Assembly: GCA_937914965.1 (NCBI GenBank)
Contig: CALGIY010000304.1
Location: 1 to 13,220 of the forward strand
Direction of reading: 5' to 3'
DNA length: 13,220 bases
Source: an uncultured Thermoanaerobacteraceae bacterium
Lineage (GTDB): Bacteria; Bacillota; DSM-12270; Thermacetogeniales; Thermacetogeniaceae
Position 1 is the stretch's first letter, and each line of letters begins with the position of its first letter. Below, in pieces: positions 4,949-13,177 of this stretch. The notes beneath the pieces were generated by a model, which worked only from the letters and a program-made list of their open reading frames with translations, did no database searches and was not told the origin of the DNA. The position numbers were made by a program, and so were the translations under genes.

Positions 4949-7117
4949 ATGAGCCTGTTACGACTACTTACAAAAATCGAGACTTATTACCCCAATTTTG
5001 ACCGGGACCTCGTCGAGAGCGCTTATCTTTTTGCAGATAAAGCACATGCCGGACAGTTACGCAACTCTGGCGAGCCTTTTATCCAGCACCCTCTTGAAGT
5101 GGCCTGCATCCTTGCGGATCTTGAATTGGATATCACCACTATTGTTGCAGCCCTGCTGCATGATGTGGTAGAGGATACAGATGCCACTCTTGATGAAATC
5201 GAGGACCAGTTTGGTTCCAAGGTGTGTTTCCTGGTATCTGGGGTGACCAAACTAGGCAAGATCGAGTACAAATCCAAGGAAGATCGTCATGCGGAGAACC
5301 TGCGTCGGATGTTTCTGGCCATGGCCCGGGATATCCGCGTGATTTTGATTAAACTGGCCGATCGCTTGCACAACATGCGTACCCTTAGCCACCAACCACC
5401 AGAGAAACAGCGCGAAATAGCACAGGAAACTCTGGAAATTTTTGCTCCTGTGGCACACCGACTAGGTATTTACAAGGTTAAATGGGAGATCGAAGACCTG
5501 TCTTTTCGATATTTGGAACCAGAAGAATACTATGACCTGGTGGAGAGGATCGCAAAAAAGCGTAGGGAACGGGAAGACTATATTAATCTGGTACTTACCA
5601 AACTCAGGAAGAGGTTAGAGGAAACGGAGATCCCTGCGGAGATATCGGGGCGGCCCAAAAATTTCTACAGCATTTACCGTAAAAAGCTAGAGCAAGGAAA
5701 GGACCTTTCGGAAATCTATGACCTCACTGCGGTCAGAGTGATCGTGAATACGGTCAGGGAGTGTTATGCCACTCTGGGGATAGTCCATACGATGTGGAAG
5801 CCAATTCCTGGGCGTTTCAAGGATTACATTGCCATGCCCAAACAGAATATGTATCAGTCGCTGCATACCACCCTGATCGGGCCTCTAGGGGAGCCTTTTG
5901 AACTGCAGATCCGTACCTTTGAGATGCATCGGACTGCCGAATATGGTATCGCTGCTCACTGGAAGTACAAAGATGGTGGACGCCCCACAGATGAAGAGTT
6001 CGAGAAGAAACTTTCCTGGCTGCGACAAATCTTAGACTGGGATCACGAACTGAGGGATGCCAGGGAATTTATGGAATCGTTAAAGATCGACCTCTTTACA
6101 GATGTTGTTTTTGTCTTCAGTCCCAAAGGGGATGTTTTGGAGCTCCCTTCCGGTTCAGTGCCTGTTGATTTTGCTTATCGCATCCATACAGAAGTGGGTA
6201 ATCGCTGTATCGGGGCCAAAACCAATGGGAGAATGGTACCTTTGGATTATCAGTTGAAAAACGGGGATATTGTGGAAATTATTACATCCAAGCAGAGCGG
6301 TAGCCCGAGTCGCGACTGGCTTTCCATTGTCAAAACATCCCAGGCAAGAAACAGAATCAGACAGTGGTTTAAGAAGGAGCAGAGGGTAGATAATATTATC
6401 CGGGGCAGGGACCTGCTGGAAAAGGAACTGCGCAGGCAGGGATATGATCCTGCAACCTTCTTTAAGGTGGATAGAAAAGTGGAACTCTGCCAACGGCTTG
6501 GTTTTCAAACAGAGGAAGACATGTATGCAGGGATTGGCAGTGGTAATCTCTCTCCGGTAACTGTGATCGGCAAGGTACGCACTAATCTGAAGAAAAAAGA
6601 GAAACCTGCACTCCCATTAGAAATATCGCAGCTGCTAAGAGTTCCCGAAAAAAAAGACCCGCTTGCTGCCGGGGTCAGGGTTAATGGGGTAAAAGATTTG
6701 GCAGTTCACCTATCCCACTGCTGTAACCCCTTGCCTGGTGATCAGATTATGGGTTATATTACACGGGGAAGAGGGGTTTCAGTCCATCGGTCGGACTGTC
6801 CCAATATTGCTCATCATTTATCCGGGGAAATTGAGCGCATTATTGATGTAAGTTGGGATCAAGATGCTCCGGCGACCTACCAGGTTGAAATCGAAGTAGA
6901 GGCCTTTGACCGCCCGCATTTGGCAACAGATATTATGACAACCATTACAGATACGAGAACAGTTATCAATGCGGTCAATGCCAGGGCAATGAAGAACAGG
7001 ATGGCTCGGGTTAATCTGAAGCTGGAGATCAGGAATATTGAGCACCTCTATACAGTGATCCAGAAGGTCAGCCATGTCAATGATGTGCTGGAAGTGCATA
7101 GAGTAGTGCCCAGTTAA
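4949..7117 (+). CDS. rel: Bifunctional (p)ppGpp synthetase/hydrolase, RelA/SpoT family
   Basis: Rel makes (p)ppGpp from ATP and GDP/GTP when ribosomes stall on uncharged tRNA, and also degrades it. The 722-residue protein has the full long-form layout. An HD hydrolase domain carries HPLEVA and LLHDVVEDT (His71-Asp72) and KLADRLHNMRTL. The synthetase domain runs about 230-350, with R289-F-K-D, the RxKD form usual in bifunctional enzymes, and HTTLIGPLGEPFELQIRT. A TGS domain spans about 383-447. A Cys-containing segment (LSHCCNPLPGD and HRSDCPNI) lies around 588-620, and an ACT domain is at the end. Both active sites look intact. ATG 4949 is preferred over TTG 4943 because AGGGGAGG ends at 4942, leaving a six-base spacer for the ATG and none for the TTG. 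Confidence 0.96.
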   Translation: MSLLRLLTKIETYYPNFDRDLVESAYLFADKAHAGQLRNSGEPFIQHPLEVACILADLELDITTIVAALLHDVVEDTDATLDEIEDQFGSKVCFLVSGVTKLGKIEYKSKEDRHAENLRRMFLAMARDIRVILIKLADRLHNMRTLSHQPPEKQREIAQETLEIFAPVAHRLGIYKVKWEIEDLSFRYLEPEEYYDLVERIAKKRREREDYINLVLTKLRKRLEETEIPAEISGRPKNFYSIYRKKLEQGKDLSEIYDLTAVRVIVNTVRECYATLGIVHTMWKPIPGRFKDYIAMPKQNMYQSLHTTLIGPLGEPFELQIRTFEMHRTAEYGIAAHWKYKDGGRPTDEEFEKKLSWLRQILDWDHELRDAREFMESLKIDLFTDVVFVFSPKGDVLELPSGSVPVDFAYRIHTEVGNRCIGAKTNGRMVPLDYQLKNGDIVEIITSKQSGSPSRDWLSIVKTSQARNRIRQWFKKEQRVDNIIRGRDLLEKELRRQGYDPATFFKVDRKVELCQRLGFQTEEDMYAGIGSGNLSPVTVIGKVRTNLKKKEKPALPLEISQLLRVPEKKDPLAAGVRVNGVKDLAVHLSHCCNPLPGDQIMGYITRGRGVSVHRSDCPNIAHHLSGEIERIIDVSWDQDAPATYQVEIEVEAFDRPHLATDIMTTITDTRTVINAVNARAMKNRMARVNLKLEIRNIEHLYTVIQKVSHVNDVLEVHRVVPS

Positions 7118-7129
7118 GGGGTGGTTTTG

Positions 7130-7579
7130 ATGCGAGCTGTGGTCCAGAGGGTGAGCCGCGGCTGGGTGCAAGTAGAGGATCAGGAGACGCGCCCGATCAG
7201 TGCCGGGCTTGTTGTTTTAGTAGGGGTAGGAAAAGAAGATGATGATAGCGATGTTCGTTATCTTGCAGATAAGATTTTAAACTTGAGGATTTTCCCTGAT
7301 ATGGAGGGGAAGTTCAATTACTCCATTACTGATTTAGGTGGAGAACTCCTGGTCGTTTCACAGTTTACCCTGTACGGAGATTGCCGGAAGGGAAGGCGCC
7401 CCAGTTTTACAGATGCGGCGGCGCCGGAAGACGCCCTGACGTTATTTGATAAACTGCTGGACTGTTTAAAGGAAAGCGGGCTTCACCTGGTGACCGGTGA
7501 ATTCCAGACGATGATGGAGGTCGGAATTGTCAATGAGGGGCCTGTAACAATTTTGCTGGACAGCAAGAAGGCATTTTAG
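7130..7579 (+). CDS. dtd: D-aminoacyl-tRNA deacylase Dtd
   Basis: Dtd removes D-amino acids (and glycine mischarged on tRNA-Ala) from tRNA in the cytoplasm, a proofreading step for translation. The protein is 149 residues, normal for the family. It begins MRAVVQRVSRG, contains SQFTLYGDCRKGRRPSF starting at Ser77 with the active-site Thr80, and ends with NEGPVTILLD, in which Gly137-Pro138 is the chirality-checking cis dipeptide. ATG 7130 is chosen because it gives the universal MRAVVQR start and lies eight bases after AAGGGG (7116-7121). An in-frame GTG at 7121 overlaps that site. The gene starts 12 bases after rel, an arrangement widespread in Firmicutes, so the two are very likely co-transcribed. 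Confidence 0.96.
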   Translation: MRAVVQRVSRGWVQVEDQETRPISAGLVVLVGVGKEDDDSDVRYLADKILNLRIFPDMEGKFNYSITDLGGELLVVSQFTLYGDCRKGRRPSFTDAAAPEDALTLFDKLLDCLKESGLHLVTGEFQTMMEVGIVNEGPVTILLDSKKAF

Positions 7580-7596
7580 AAAAGGAGGCGCTTACG

Positions 7597-8214
7597 GTGC
7601 TTGTCAAATGTCTGGCAGTAGGGGCTATCGCTGCTAACTGCTACCTGGTTTGGTGTGAGGAGACAAAAGAAGCCCTGGTAATCGACCCAGGGGGTGAAGG
7701 GAAGAGGATCCTGCAGGAGATATCAAAATTAGGTCTGCAGGTCAAATATATTATCAATACCCACGGCCACATGGATCATATTGCTGCTAATGCAGAAATA
7801 AAGGATGCGATTGGCGCCAAGTTGGCCATTCATGTTGAGGATGTGCCTCTGCTGACCGATCCTCAACTAAACCTTTCTCTTTATATGGGAAGGGAATACT
7901 TAAGCCCTGCCCCAGATCTTATGCTTGATGAAGGGGAAGAAATTGCAGTGGGTAAACAGGTTTTGAGTGTTTTGCATACACCCGGTCATACCAGGGGAAG
8001 TATCTCCTTAAAAGGCCCTAAAATGATTTTTTCCGGGGACACACTGTTTGCGGAGTCGGTGGGTAGGTCCGATTTCCCTGGAGGTTCATCCCAGGAGCTT
8101 ATGGAATCTATTAAAAACAAAATCATCCCATGTGGTGATGACTACCTGGTCTATCCAGGACATGGCCCCAGTACTACTGTCGGCCATGAACGCAAGCATA
8201 ATCCTTTTCTATAA
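7597..8214 (+). CDS. Metallo-beta-lactamase-fold hydrolase, glyoxalase II-like
   Basis: This 205-residue cytoplasmic hydrolase has a complete two-metal site: THGHMDH (His56, His58, Asp60, His61), HTPGHT (His131), SGDTLF (Asp148) and YPGHG (His189). SVGRSDFPGGS is typical of the short glyoxalase II-like group common in bacteria. The substrate is unknown. Thioester hydrolysis is possible, but the family is broad and a strict hydroxyacylglutathione hydrolase role is unlikely in an anaerobe that probably lacks glutathione. The GTG start lies eight bases after AAAGGAGG (7581-7588). The gap after dtd is 17 bases. Its place between dtd and hisS matches yrvJ's position in B. subtilis, although yrvJ itself is a different (cell-wall amidase) type of protein. 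Confidence 0.9.
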   Translation: MLVKCLAVGAIAANCYLVWCEETKEALVIDPGGEGKRILQEISKLGLQVKYIINTHGHMDHIAANAEIKDAIGAKLAIHVEDVPLLTDPQLNLSLYMGREYLSPAPDLMLDEGEEIAVGKQVLSVLHTPGHTRGSISLKGPKMIFSGDTLFAESVGRSDFPGGSSQELMESIKNKIIPCGDDYLVYPGHGPSTTVGHERKHNPFL

Positions 8215-8235
8215 TACCGGAATAGTTTTTAAAAA

Positions 8236-8258
8236 GTTTAAAGGAGTTTAAAGGAGTT
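8236..8258 (+). repeat. Tandem repeat duplicating the hisS ribosome binding site
   Basis: The 10-base unit GTTTAAAGGA occurs twice in a row (8236-8255), followed by GTT. This places two AAAGGAG Shine-Dalgarno sequences before hisS. The first would serve a TTG at 8257 (about 10 bases away), the second a GTG at 8266 (about 9 bases away). Confidence 0.7.
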
Positions 8259-8265
8259 GGTAACA

Positions 8266-9528
8266 GTGAACAAGGCGCCCCGGGGAACAAGAGATTTATT
8301 GCCAGGGGAAATTGAGAAATGGCACTATATGGAGAAGACTGCCAGAGAAGTCAGTGAAATCTATGGTTACCAGGAGATTAGAACGCCCATTTTTGAGCAC
8401 ACAGAGCTTTTCCTCCGGGGGATTGGAGATACTACCGATGTTGTGCAGAAGGAGATGTATACCTTCAAAGACCGCGGGGGGAGAAGCGTTACCCTGCGAC
8501 CGGAGGGGACGGCAGGGGTTGTCAGAGCCTATCTGGAAAATCACCTGAACAACCAGCCCCAACCTGTGAAGCTTTATTATTTAGGACCAATGTTCCGGTA
8601 TGACCGCCCTCAGGCGGGACGCATGCGCCAGTTCCACCAGTTGGGTATCGAGGCTTTTGGAAGCAGTGACCCGGTACTGGATACTGAAGTTATCTGTTAT
8701 ACCTATGATTTCTTTACAAAGTTGGGGCTGAAAGATCTACAAGTCGAAGTGAACAGTGTGGGCTGCCCGGAATGCAGGTCTTTCTATGGCAAAGCCTTGA
8801 AAGAGTTTATGGATCAACACAGGGACTCGCTCTGCGAAAACTGCCGGGATCGGTTGGACCGCAATCCTCTGCGTGTATTGGACTGCAAAGAACAGGGCTG
8901 CCAGGAATTACTGAAAGGTGCACCAGGTATTCATGCTTACCTGTGTGCCGGGTGCCGTGAACATTTCCAGCAGCTGCAGAGCTATTTGCAACTGACTGGG
9001 GTTCCGTTTGAGATTAACGAGCAGCTGGTACGCGGTTTGGATTACTATACTCAGACGGTCTTTGAAGTATCACCAAAAGGGACCGGGGAGGGTTCTCTTG
9101 CTGGAGGTGGTCGTTACAGCAACCTGGTGGAGACCTGCGGGGGACCGTCGATACCTGGGATTGGAGTAGCCATTGGATTAGAGCGGGTTCTCCTGGCTTT
9201 GGAGCATCAGGGGGTAGGTCTTCCTCTAGAGAGGCGAGAGGGTATTTTTATCGCCACTGCCGGTGATGATGATTCTGGTCAACTGGATAGGGAGGCTGTG
9301 CGCCTTCTTTTGGAACTCAGGAGGTCCGATTATCCGGCGGAAAAGGACTTGGTAGGGAGGAGCCTCAAGGCCCAGATGAAGCAGGCAAGCAGGATCGGTG
9401 CACGTTATGTTGTTATCCTGGGATTAGATGAAATAAAAGAGGGTACAGTGACCCTCCGGGATATGGCAAAAGGGGAACAGATAAGTTTGTTACGGGGAAA
9501 ACTTTTTGAATACCTTAAGGTTATGTAA
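8266..9528 (+). CDS. hisS: Histidyl-tRNA synthetase
   Basis: HisRS is a cytoplasmic class II aminoacyl-tRNA synthetase that charges tRNA-His. The 420-residue protein shows the APRGTRDLLPGE start, motif 2 in the YYLGPMFRYDRPQAGRMRQF region, the HisRS-specific LVRGLDYYTQTVFEV, the AGGGRYSNL turn, and motif 3 (GIGVAIGLERV). A C-terminal anticodon-binding domain covers about the last 95 residues. The Cys-rich insertion (CPEC, LCENC, LDCKEQGC, CAGC) is usual in Firmicute HisRS and may bind zinc. GTG 8266 is preferred because it gives MNKAPRGTRD, like relatives. TTG 8257 would add three residues. No T-box leader is visible before the gene: the 51-base gap is too short. Confidence 0.96.
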   Translation: MNKAPRGTRDLLPGEIEKWHYMEKTAREVSEIYGYQEIRTPIFEHTELFLRGIGDTTDVVQKEMYTFKDRGGRSVTLRPEGTAGVVRAYLENHLNNQPQPVKLYYLGPMFRYDRPQAGRMRQFHQLGIEAFGSSDPVLDTEVICYTYDFFTKLGLKDLQVEVNSVGCPECRSFYGKALKEFMDQHRDSLCENCRDRLDRNPLRVLDCKEQGCQELLKGAPGIHAYLCAGCREHFQQLQSYLQLTGVPFEINEQLVRGLDYYTQTVFEVSPKGTGEGSLAGGGRYSNLVETCGGPSIPGIGVAIGLERVLLALEHQGVGLPLERREGIFIATAGDDDSGQLDREAVRLLLELRRSDYPAEKDLVGRSLKAQMKQASRIGARYVVILGLDEIKEGTVTLRDMAKGEQISLLRGKLFEYLKVM

Positions 9529-9544
9529 ACAGGGAGGCAGGAAT

Positions 9545-11347
9545 GTGGAAGACATCGGAGAACTTAAGCGAACTCACCGTTGTGGTGAACTTTCTTTAGA
9601 ACATACCGGGCAAGATGTTGTTTTAATGGGCTGGGTCCAGAAACGGCGCGACCACGGGGGAGTAATCTTCCTGGACTTACGTGACCGGAGCGGTCTTGTC
9701 CAGGTTGTTTTAAGCCCGGATAATAATAACGCTGCCTTTGAAAGGGCAAACCAAGTACGAGCCGAATATGTACTTGCTACTCGTGGCCAGGTGCGGCGCC
9801 GCCCGGCGGGGACAGAGAATCCCAACATGGCTACAGGTGAGATCGAAGTAACAACCTCTAATATTAAGATTCTCAATGCGGCTAAAGCATTACCCTTTCA
9901 ACCCGGAGATGCTGCTAGTGTTGATGAGGCAATACGCCTGCGCTACCGTTATCTCGATCTACGACGACCTAAGAACTGGCGTACCTTTGCCTTGCGTCAT
10001 AAGGCATCTGTAGTGATCCGTAATTTTCTATCAGAAAAGGGTTTTCTGGATGTGGAAACCCCGATGCTGACCCGTAGTACTCCGGAAGGGGCAAGAGACT
10101 ATCTTGTTCCCAGTCGTGTTCATCCAGGCAGCTTTTTTGCATTACCGCAGTCACCGCAGCTTTTCAAGCAGATTTTGATGATTGCCGGTTTTGAGCGGTA
10201 CTTCCAGTTTGCCAGGTGTTTTCGGGATGAGGACCTGAGGGCTGACCGCCAACCGGAGTTTACCCAAGTTGATGTTGAGATGTCCTTCGTGGATGAGCGG
10301 GACATCCAGGACCTCACTGAAGAGATGCTTGCCTGCCTTTACCGGGAACTGCTGGGTATAGAATTGTCCAGGCCTTTCCCACGCCTCACATACCAGGAGG
10401 CGATGGCTAGGTACGGGAGTGACAAGCCGGACCTGCGCTTTGGGCTGGAGATGGTGGATGTCTCCTCTTTGTTGGCAGATAGTGAATGCCGGGTTTTTTC
10501 CAGTGCTGTCAAGAGTGGCGGGGTGGTCAAGGGAATCCGGGTGCCAGAGGGAGCCGTGTTCAGTCGTAAGATTCTTGATGAACTAACAAAGAAGGTAGTG
10601 GAATGGGGAGCCCGGGGACTTGCCTGGTTTATACTAGAGGAGAAGGGCCCCAGGTCGCCTCTTTTAAAGATGATGAAGCCTGAAGAAGTAGAGTCACTGA
10701 TCGCCATGATGGGTGGACAGGCAGGGGATCTTCTGCTGTTTGTTGCGGATCAGCAGCGGGTAGCTGAAGAGGTTCTCGGGCAGCTGCGTTTGGAGCTTGC
10801 CAAACGGCTTGATCTGGTCGATAACAGCAAGTTCTCTTTTGCCTGGATCACTGATTTTCCACTTTTGGAATATAATGAAGATGAGCAGCGATGGGAAGCG
10901 GTGCACCACCCCTTTACCTCTCCCCAGGTCGAAGACCTGCCCTTTCTGGAAACGAACCCAGGCAGGGTAAGGGCGAGGGCGTATGACATTGTGCTTAACG
11001 GAACAGAACTCGGTGGGGGTAGTATCAGGATCCACAACCGAGAGATGCAGGAACGCCTTTTCAAGGTAATCGGGCTCAAACCGGAGGATGCGCAAGAGAA
11101 ATTCGGGTTTTTGCTGGAAGCGCTTGACTACGGAGCACCTCCTCATGGGGGGATTGCCTTTGGTTTTGACAGGCTATTGATGCTGATGCTGAACCTGGAA
11201 ACGATTCGGGATGTAATTGCTTTTCCGAAGACCCAGAGTGCTACATGTATGCTGACAAGTGCACCAGCTCCCGTTTTATCGAAACAATTACGTGATCTGC
11301 ATATCCAGAATGTGCCAGATAAAACCAAGCATGAGCAGGGTAAATAA
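9545..11347 (+). CDS. aspS: Aspartyl-tRNA synthetase, bacterial type
   Basis: AspRS charges tRNA-Asp (or both tRNA-Asp and tRNA-Asn in species that make Asn-tRNA by amidation). The 600-residue protein has an N-terminal OB-fold anticodon domain (1 to about 115, with GWVQKRRDHGG), and motif 2 as RCFRDEDLRADRQPEFTQVD near residue 224. The bacterial GAD insertion lies about 290-420, then GTELGGGSIRIHNRE, and motif 3 as GIAFGFDRLLML near 537. The start is GTG 9545, seven bases after AGGGAGG (9531-9537). An ATG at 9543 overlaps it but is out of frame. The gap after hisS is 16 bases, so the two genes form an operon, as in B. subtilis. Whether it is discriminating is not decidable here. Confidence 0.96.
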   Translation: MEDIGELKRTHRCGELSLEHTGQDVVLMGWVQKRRDHGGVIFLDLRDRSGLVQVVLSPDNNNAAFERANQVRAEYVLATRGQVRRRPAGTENPNMATGEIEVTTSNIKILNAAKALPFQPGDAASVDEAIRLRYRYLDLRRPKNWRTFALRHKASVVIRNFLSEKGFLDVETPMLTRSTPEGARDYLVPSRVHPGSFFALPQSPQLFKQILMIAGFERYFQFARCFRDEDLRADRQPEFTQVDVEMSFVDERDIQDLTEEMLACLYRELLGIELSRPFPRLTYQEAMARYGSDKPDLRFGLEMVDVSSLLADSECRVFSSAVKSGGVVKGIRVPEGAVFSRKILDELTKKVVEWGARGLAWFILEEKGPRSPLLKMMKPEEVESLIAMMGGQAGDLLLFVADQQRVAEEVLGQLRLELAKRLDLVDNSKFSFAWITDFPLLEYNEDEQRWEAVHHPFTSPQVEDLPFLETNPGRVRARAYDIVLNGTELGGGSIRIHNREMQERLFKVIGLKPEDAQEKFGFLLEALDYGAPPHGGIAFGFDRLLMLMLNLETIRDVIAFPKTQSATCMLTSAPAPVLSKQLRDLHIQNVPDKTKHEQGK

Positions 11348-11361
11348 CAGGAAATGGCATA

Positions 11362-11390
11362 TTGAAAAAAGGTGTTTCGTGTGATATGAT
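11362..11390 (+). promoter_or_regulatory. Sigma-A-type promoter of the 6S RNA gene
   Basis: TTGAAA (11362-11367) and TATGAT (11385-11390) are exactly 17 bases apart, and the -35 lies only 14 bases after the aspS stop. Initiation is expected around 11397. Confidence 0.75.
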
Positions 11391-11396
11391 TTAACT

Positions 11397-11600
11397 GCAC
11401 TAAGACAAGTGAAAGCCCTACAATGTTTGTGGGAACCTTGGTAGTTTTGAGCCAACATCAAAACTATTGGAGCCTGGGCTCTGGCTGTGGCCTGTAGACC
11501 CCTTTTAGGGGGAACAAAAAGCAGTCAGGAGGGCACCGCCTTGCTGAGCCAGGTTCAGACGCCGGGTCCCACGGCATTTGTGGGGTTTTCTGTTTCTGTT
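11397..11600 (+). ncRNA. ssrS: 6S RNA
   Basis: 6S RNA mimics an open promoter, binds housekeeping RNA polymerase and tunes transcription in stationary phase. No ORF fits here, and the sequence folds into the expected long rod. A 13-bp closing stem joins 11411-11423 (GAAAGCCCTACAA) and 11578-11590 (TTGTGGGGTTTTC). GTGGGA (11429-11434) pairs with TCCCAC (11567-11572). A central open region follows, then GAGCCTGG (11470-11477) with CCAGGTTC (11549-11556), and an apical CCCC/GGGG hairpin (11499-11511). The 5' strand of the central region also holds a perfect 9-bp hairpin. The gene lies directly after aspS, as does bsrB (6S-2) in B. subtilis. The 3' tail is T-rich. The ends are approximate. Confidence 0.85.
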
Positions 11601-11604
11601 TGTA

Positions 11605-11633
11605 TTGACAGAATTTTATAGATCCTTTACAAT
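11605..11633 (+). promoter_or_regulatory. Near-consensus sigma-A promoter for paaK
   Basis: A perfect TTGACA (11605-11610) and TACAAT (11628-11633) are spaced by 17 bases. Initiation near 11640 gives a leader of about 28 bases before the paaK start. It lies immediately after the 6S RNA tail. Confidence 0.75.
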
Positions 11634-11667
11634 CTCCTGTAACAATTCGGGTTGAGGAGGAATTTCT

Positions 11668-12975
11668 TTGTCCAGTTATTGGAGTGAAAAATATGAGTGT
11701 ATGCAGCGTTCACAGCTGCAGAACCTGCAGGAGGAACGACTTCGTGCAACAGTAAACAGGGTTTATCAGGAAGTTCCCTTCTACCGCCATGCTTTTCAAG
11801 AAATTGGTCTTACGCCAAGTGATATAAAAACCCTTGATGATATTGTCAAGCTTCCCTTTACTACAAAAAACGACCTTCGTGATAATTATCCTTACGGGCT
11901 TTTCGCTGTTCCTTTAAGTGAAGTAATTAGAATCCATGCTTCTTCGGGAACCACTGGGAAGCCTACTGTTGTTGGCTATACACGGAAGGATTTGGGTGTG
12001 TGGGCTGAGGTAATGGCTCGGGCTTTGACGTGCTGTGGTGCCACAAAAACTTCTAAGATCCAGAATGCTTACGGGTATGGCCTGTTTACAGGGGGGCTTG
12101 GGGTACACTATGGGGCTGAACTGCTCGGTGCTTCGGTGATCCCGGTTTCTGGGGGACACACCAAGCGCCAGATCATGATTATGAAGGACTTCGGCAGTAC
12201 TATTCTCACCTGTACACCTTCTTATGCCCTACATCTAGCTGAGGTAATGGAAGAGATGGGCGTATCGAAAGATGACCTCGGTCTTACCGGAGGGCTTTTC
12301 GGGGCAGAACCCTGTTCAGAAAACCTGCGCTCCCAGATTGAAGCGCGTTTAGGTATTAAGGCCCTGGATATCTACGGGATCAGTGAAGTAATCGGGCCTG
12401 GGGTCGCTGTGGAATGTGACGCCAAAGATGGCCTGCATATCTGGGAGGATCACTTCCTGGCAGAGATCGTGGACCCAGAGACCGGTGAACAACTGCCGCC
12501 AGGAAGCTACGGGGAACTGGTGATTACTACTCTTACTAAAGAGGCCCTACCTATGATTCGATACCGGACGAGAGACATCACACGGATTATCCCCGACAGA
12601 GCGTGTTCTTGTGGTCGTACCCACATTAAGATCGACCGCTGCCAGGGGCGCACTGATGACATGCTGGTCGTTCGTGGTGTCAATGTTTTTCCATCGCAAA
12701 TTGAAGAGGTGCTTTTTCGGGTCAGCCATACAAAACCCTTCTATGTGATTATCGTTGACCGCAAAGGGCAGCTTGATAAAATAGAGGTGTGGGTAGAGGT
12801 ATCTGATGATGTCTTTTCTGATGAAATCAGGAAACTGGAAAGTCTAGAATATGAGATTCAGCAGGAGATTGAGGCTGTCCTGAACATTAATGTCAAGGTA
12901 AAACTGGTTGAGCCGAAGACCATTGAGCGCCATGAGGGTAAAGCAATGCGTGTCATTGACCGCCGCAATTTATAA
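11668..12975 (+). CDS. paaK: Phenylacetate-CoA ligase family protein (AMP-forming)
   Basis: PaaK enzymes activate phenylacetate or related aryl acids with ATP and CoA. In anaerobes they often process acids formed from aromatic amino acids. The 435-residue protein has the adenylation loop SSGTTGKP (92-99), [30 protein letters not shown], the [10 protein letters not shown] motif and [20 protein letters not shown] before the C-terminal domain. It ends in [14 protein letters not shown], where the family normally has the conserved Lys. The TTG start ([12 protein letters not shown]) is seven bases after GAGGAGG (11654-11660). A four-domain aryl-CoA ligase fold is complete. It is followed 14 bases later by an ACT-domain gene, a pairing that in other anaerobes accompanies indolepyruvate ferredoxin oxidoreductase genes. 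The exact acid substrate is unknown. Confidence 0.9.
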   Translation: MSSYWSEKYECMQRSQLQNLQEERLRATVNRVYQEVPFYRHAFQEIGLTPSDIKTLDDIVKLPFTTKNDLRDNYPYGLFAVPLSEVIRIHASSGTTGKPTVVGYTRKDLGVWAEVMARALTCCGATKTSKIQNAYGYGLFTGGLGVHYGAELLGASVIPVSGGHTKRQIMIMKDFGSTILTCTPSYALHLAEVMEEMGVSKDDLGLTGGLFGAEPCSENLRSQIEARLGIKALDIYGISEVIGPGVAVECDAKDGLHIWEDHFLAEIVDPETGEQLPPGSYGELVITTLTKEALPMIRYRTRDITRIIPDRACSCGRTHIKIDRCQGRTDDMLVVRGVNVFPSQIEEVLFRVSHTKPFYVIIVDRKGQLDKIEVWVEVSDDVFSDEIRKLESLEYEIQQEIEAVLNINVKVKLVEPKTIERHEGKAMRVIDRRNL

Positions 12976-12989
12976 GGGGGGAAATACCT

Positions 12990-13177
12990 GTGCCTGTCAA
13001 GCAGATTACAGTTTTTTTAGAGAATAAATGTGGGAGGCTGTCCAGTGTAACCAAGGCCATTGGAGATGAGGGGATCAATATTCGGGCCTTTTCTGTGGCA
13101 GATACAACGGATTTTGGTATCCTGCGTCTGATTGTAAATGACCCTGACCACGCCTACGAGGTACTGCGCAGGGAGCA
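12990..13177 (+). CDS. ACT-domain protein, truncated by the window-end artefact
   Basis: The frame begins at GTG 12990 after AAGGGGGGA (12974-12982) and encodes an ACT regulatory fold: [20 protein letters not shown], then T-K-A-I and the [19 protein letters not shown] stretch, followed by the [16 protein letters not shown] helix. ACT domains usually bind amino acids. Here the short protein probably carries two such units, as in relatives encoded next to paaK, but only the first is seen. The frame stays open to base 13220, yet from about 13178 the bases are an exact reverse copy of 13097-13139, so residues after Glu62 (Q-F-T-I-R-R-R onward) are not trustworthy. The natural continuation is missing. 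Confidence 0.85.

Noticed and set aside
8215..8265. A T-box leader before hisS, as found in some Firmicutes
   Set aside because: The gap is only 51 bases and shows neither the T-box sequence nor a terminator.
10694..11146. A 150-codon open frame on the minus strand within aspS
   Set aside because: It lies opposite conserved AspRS motifs and shows no family features. It is a shadow of the real gene.
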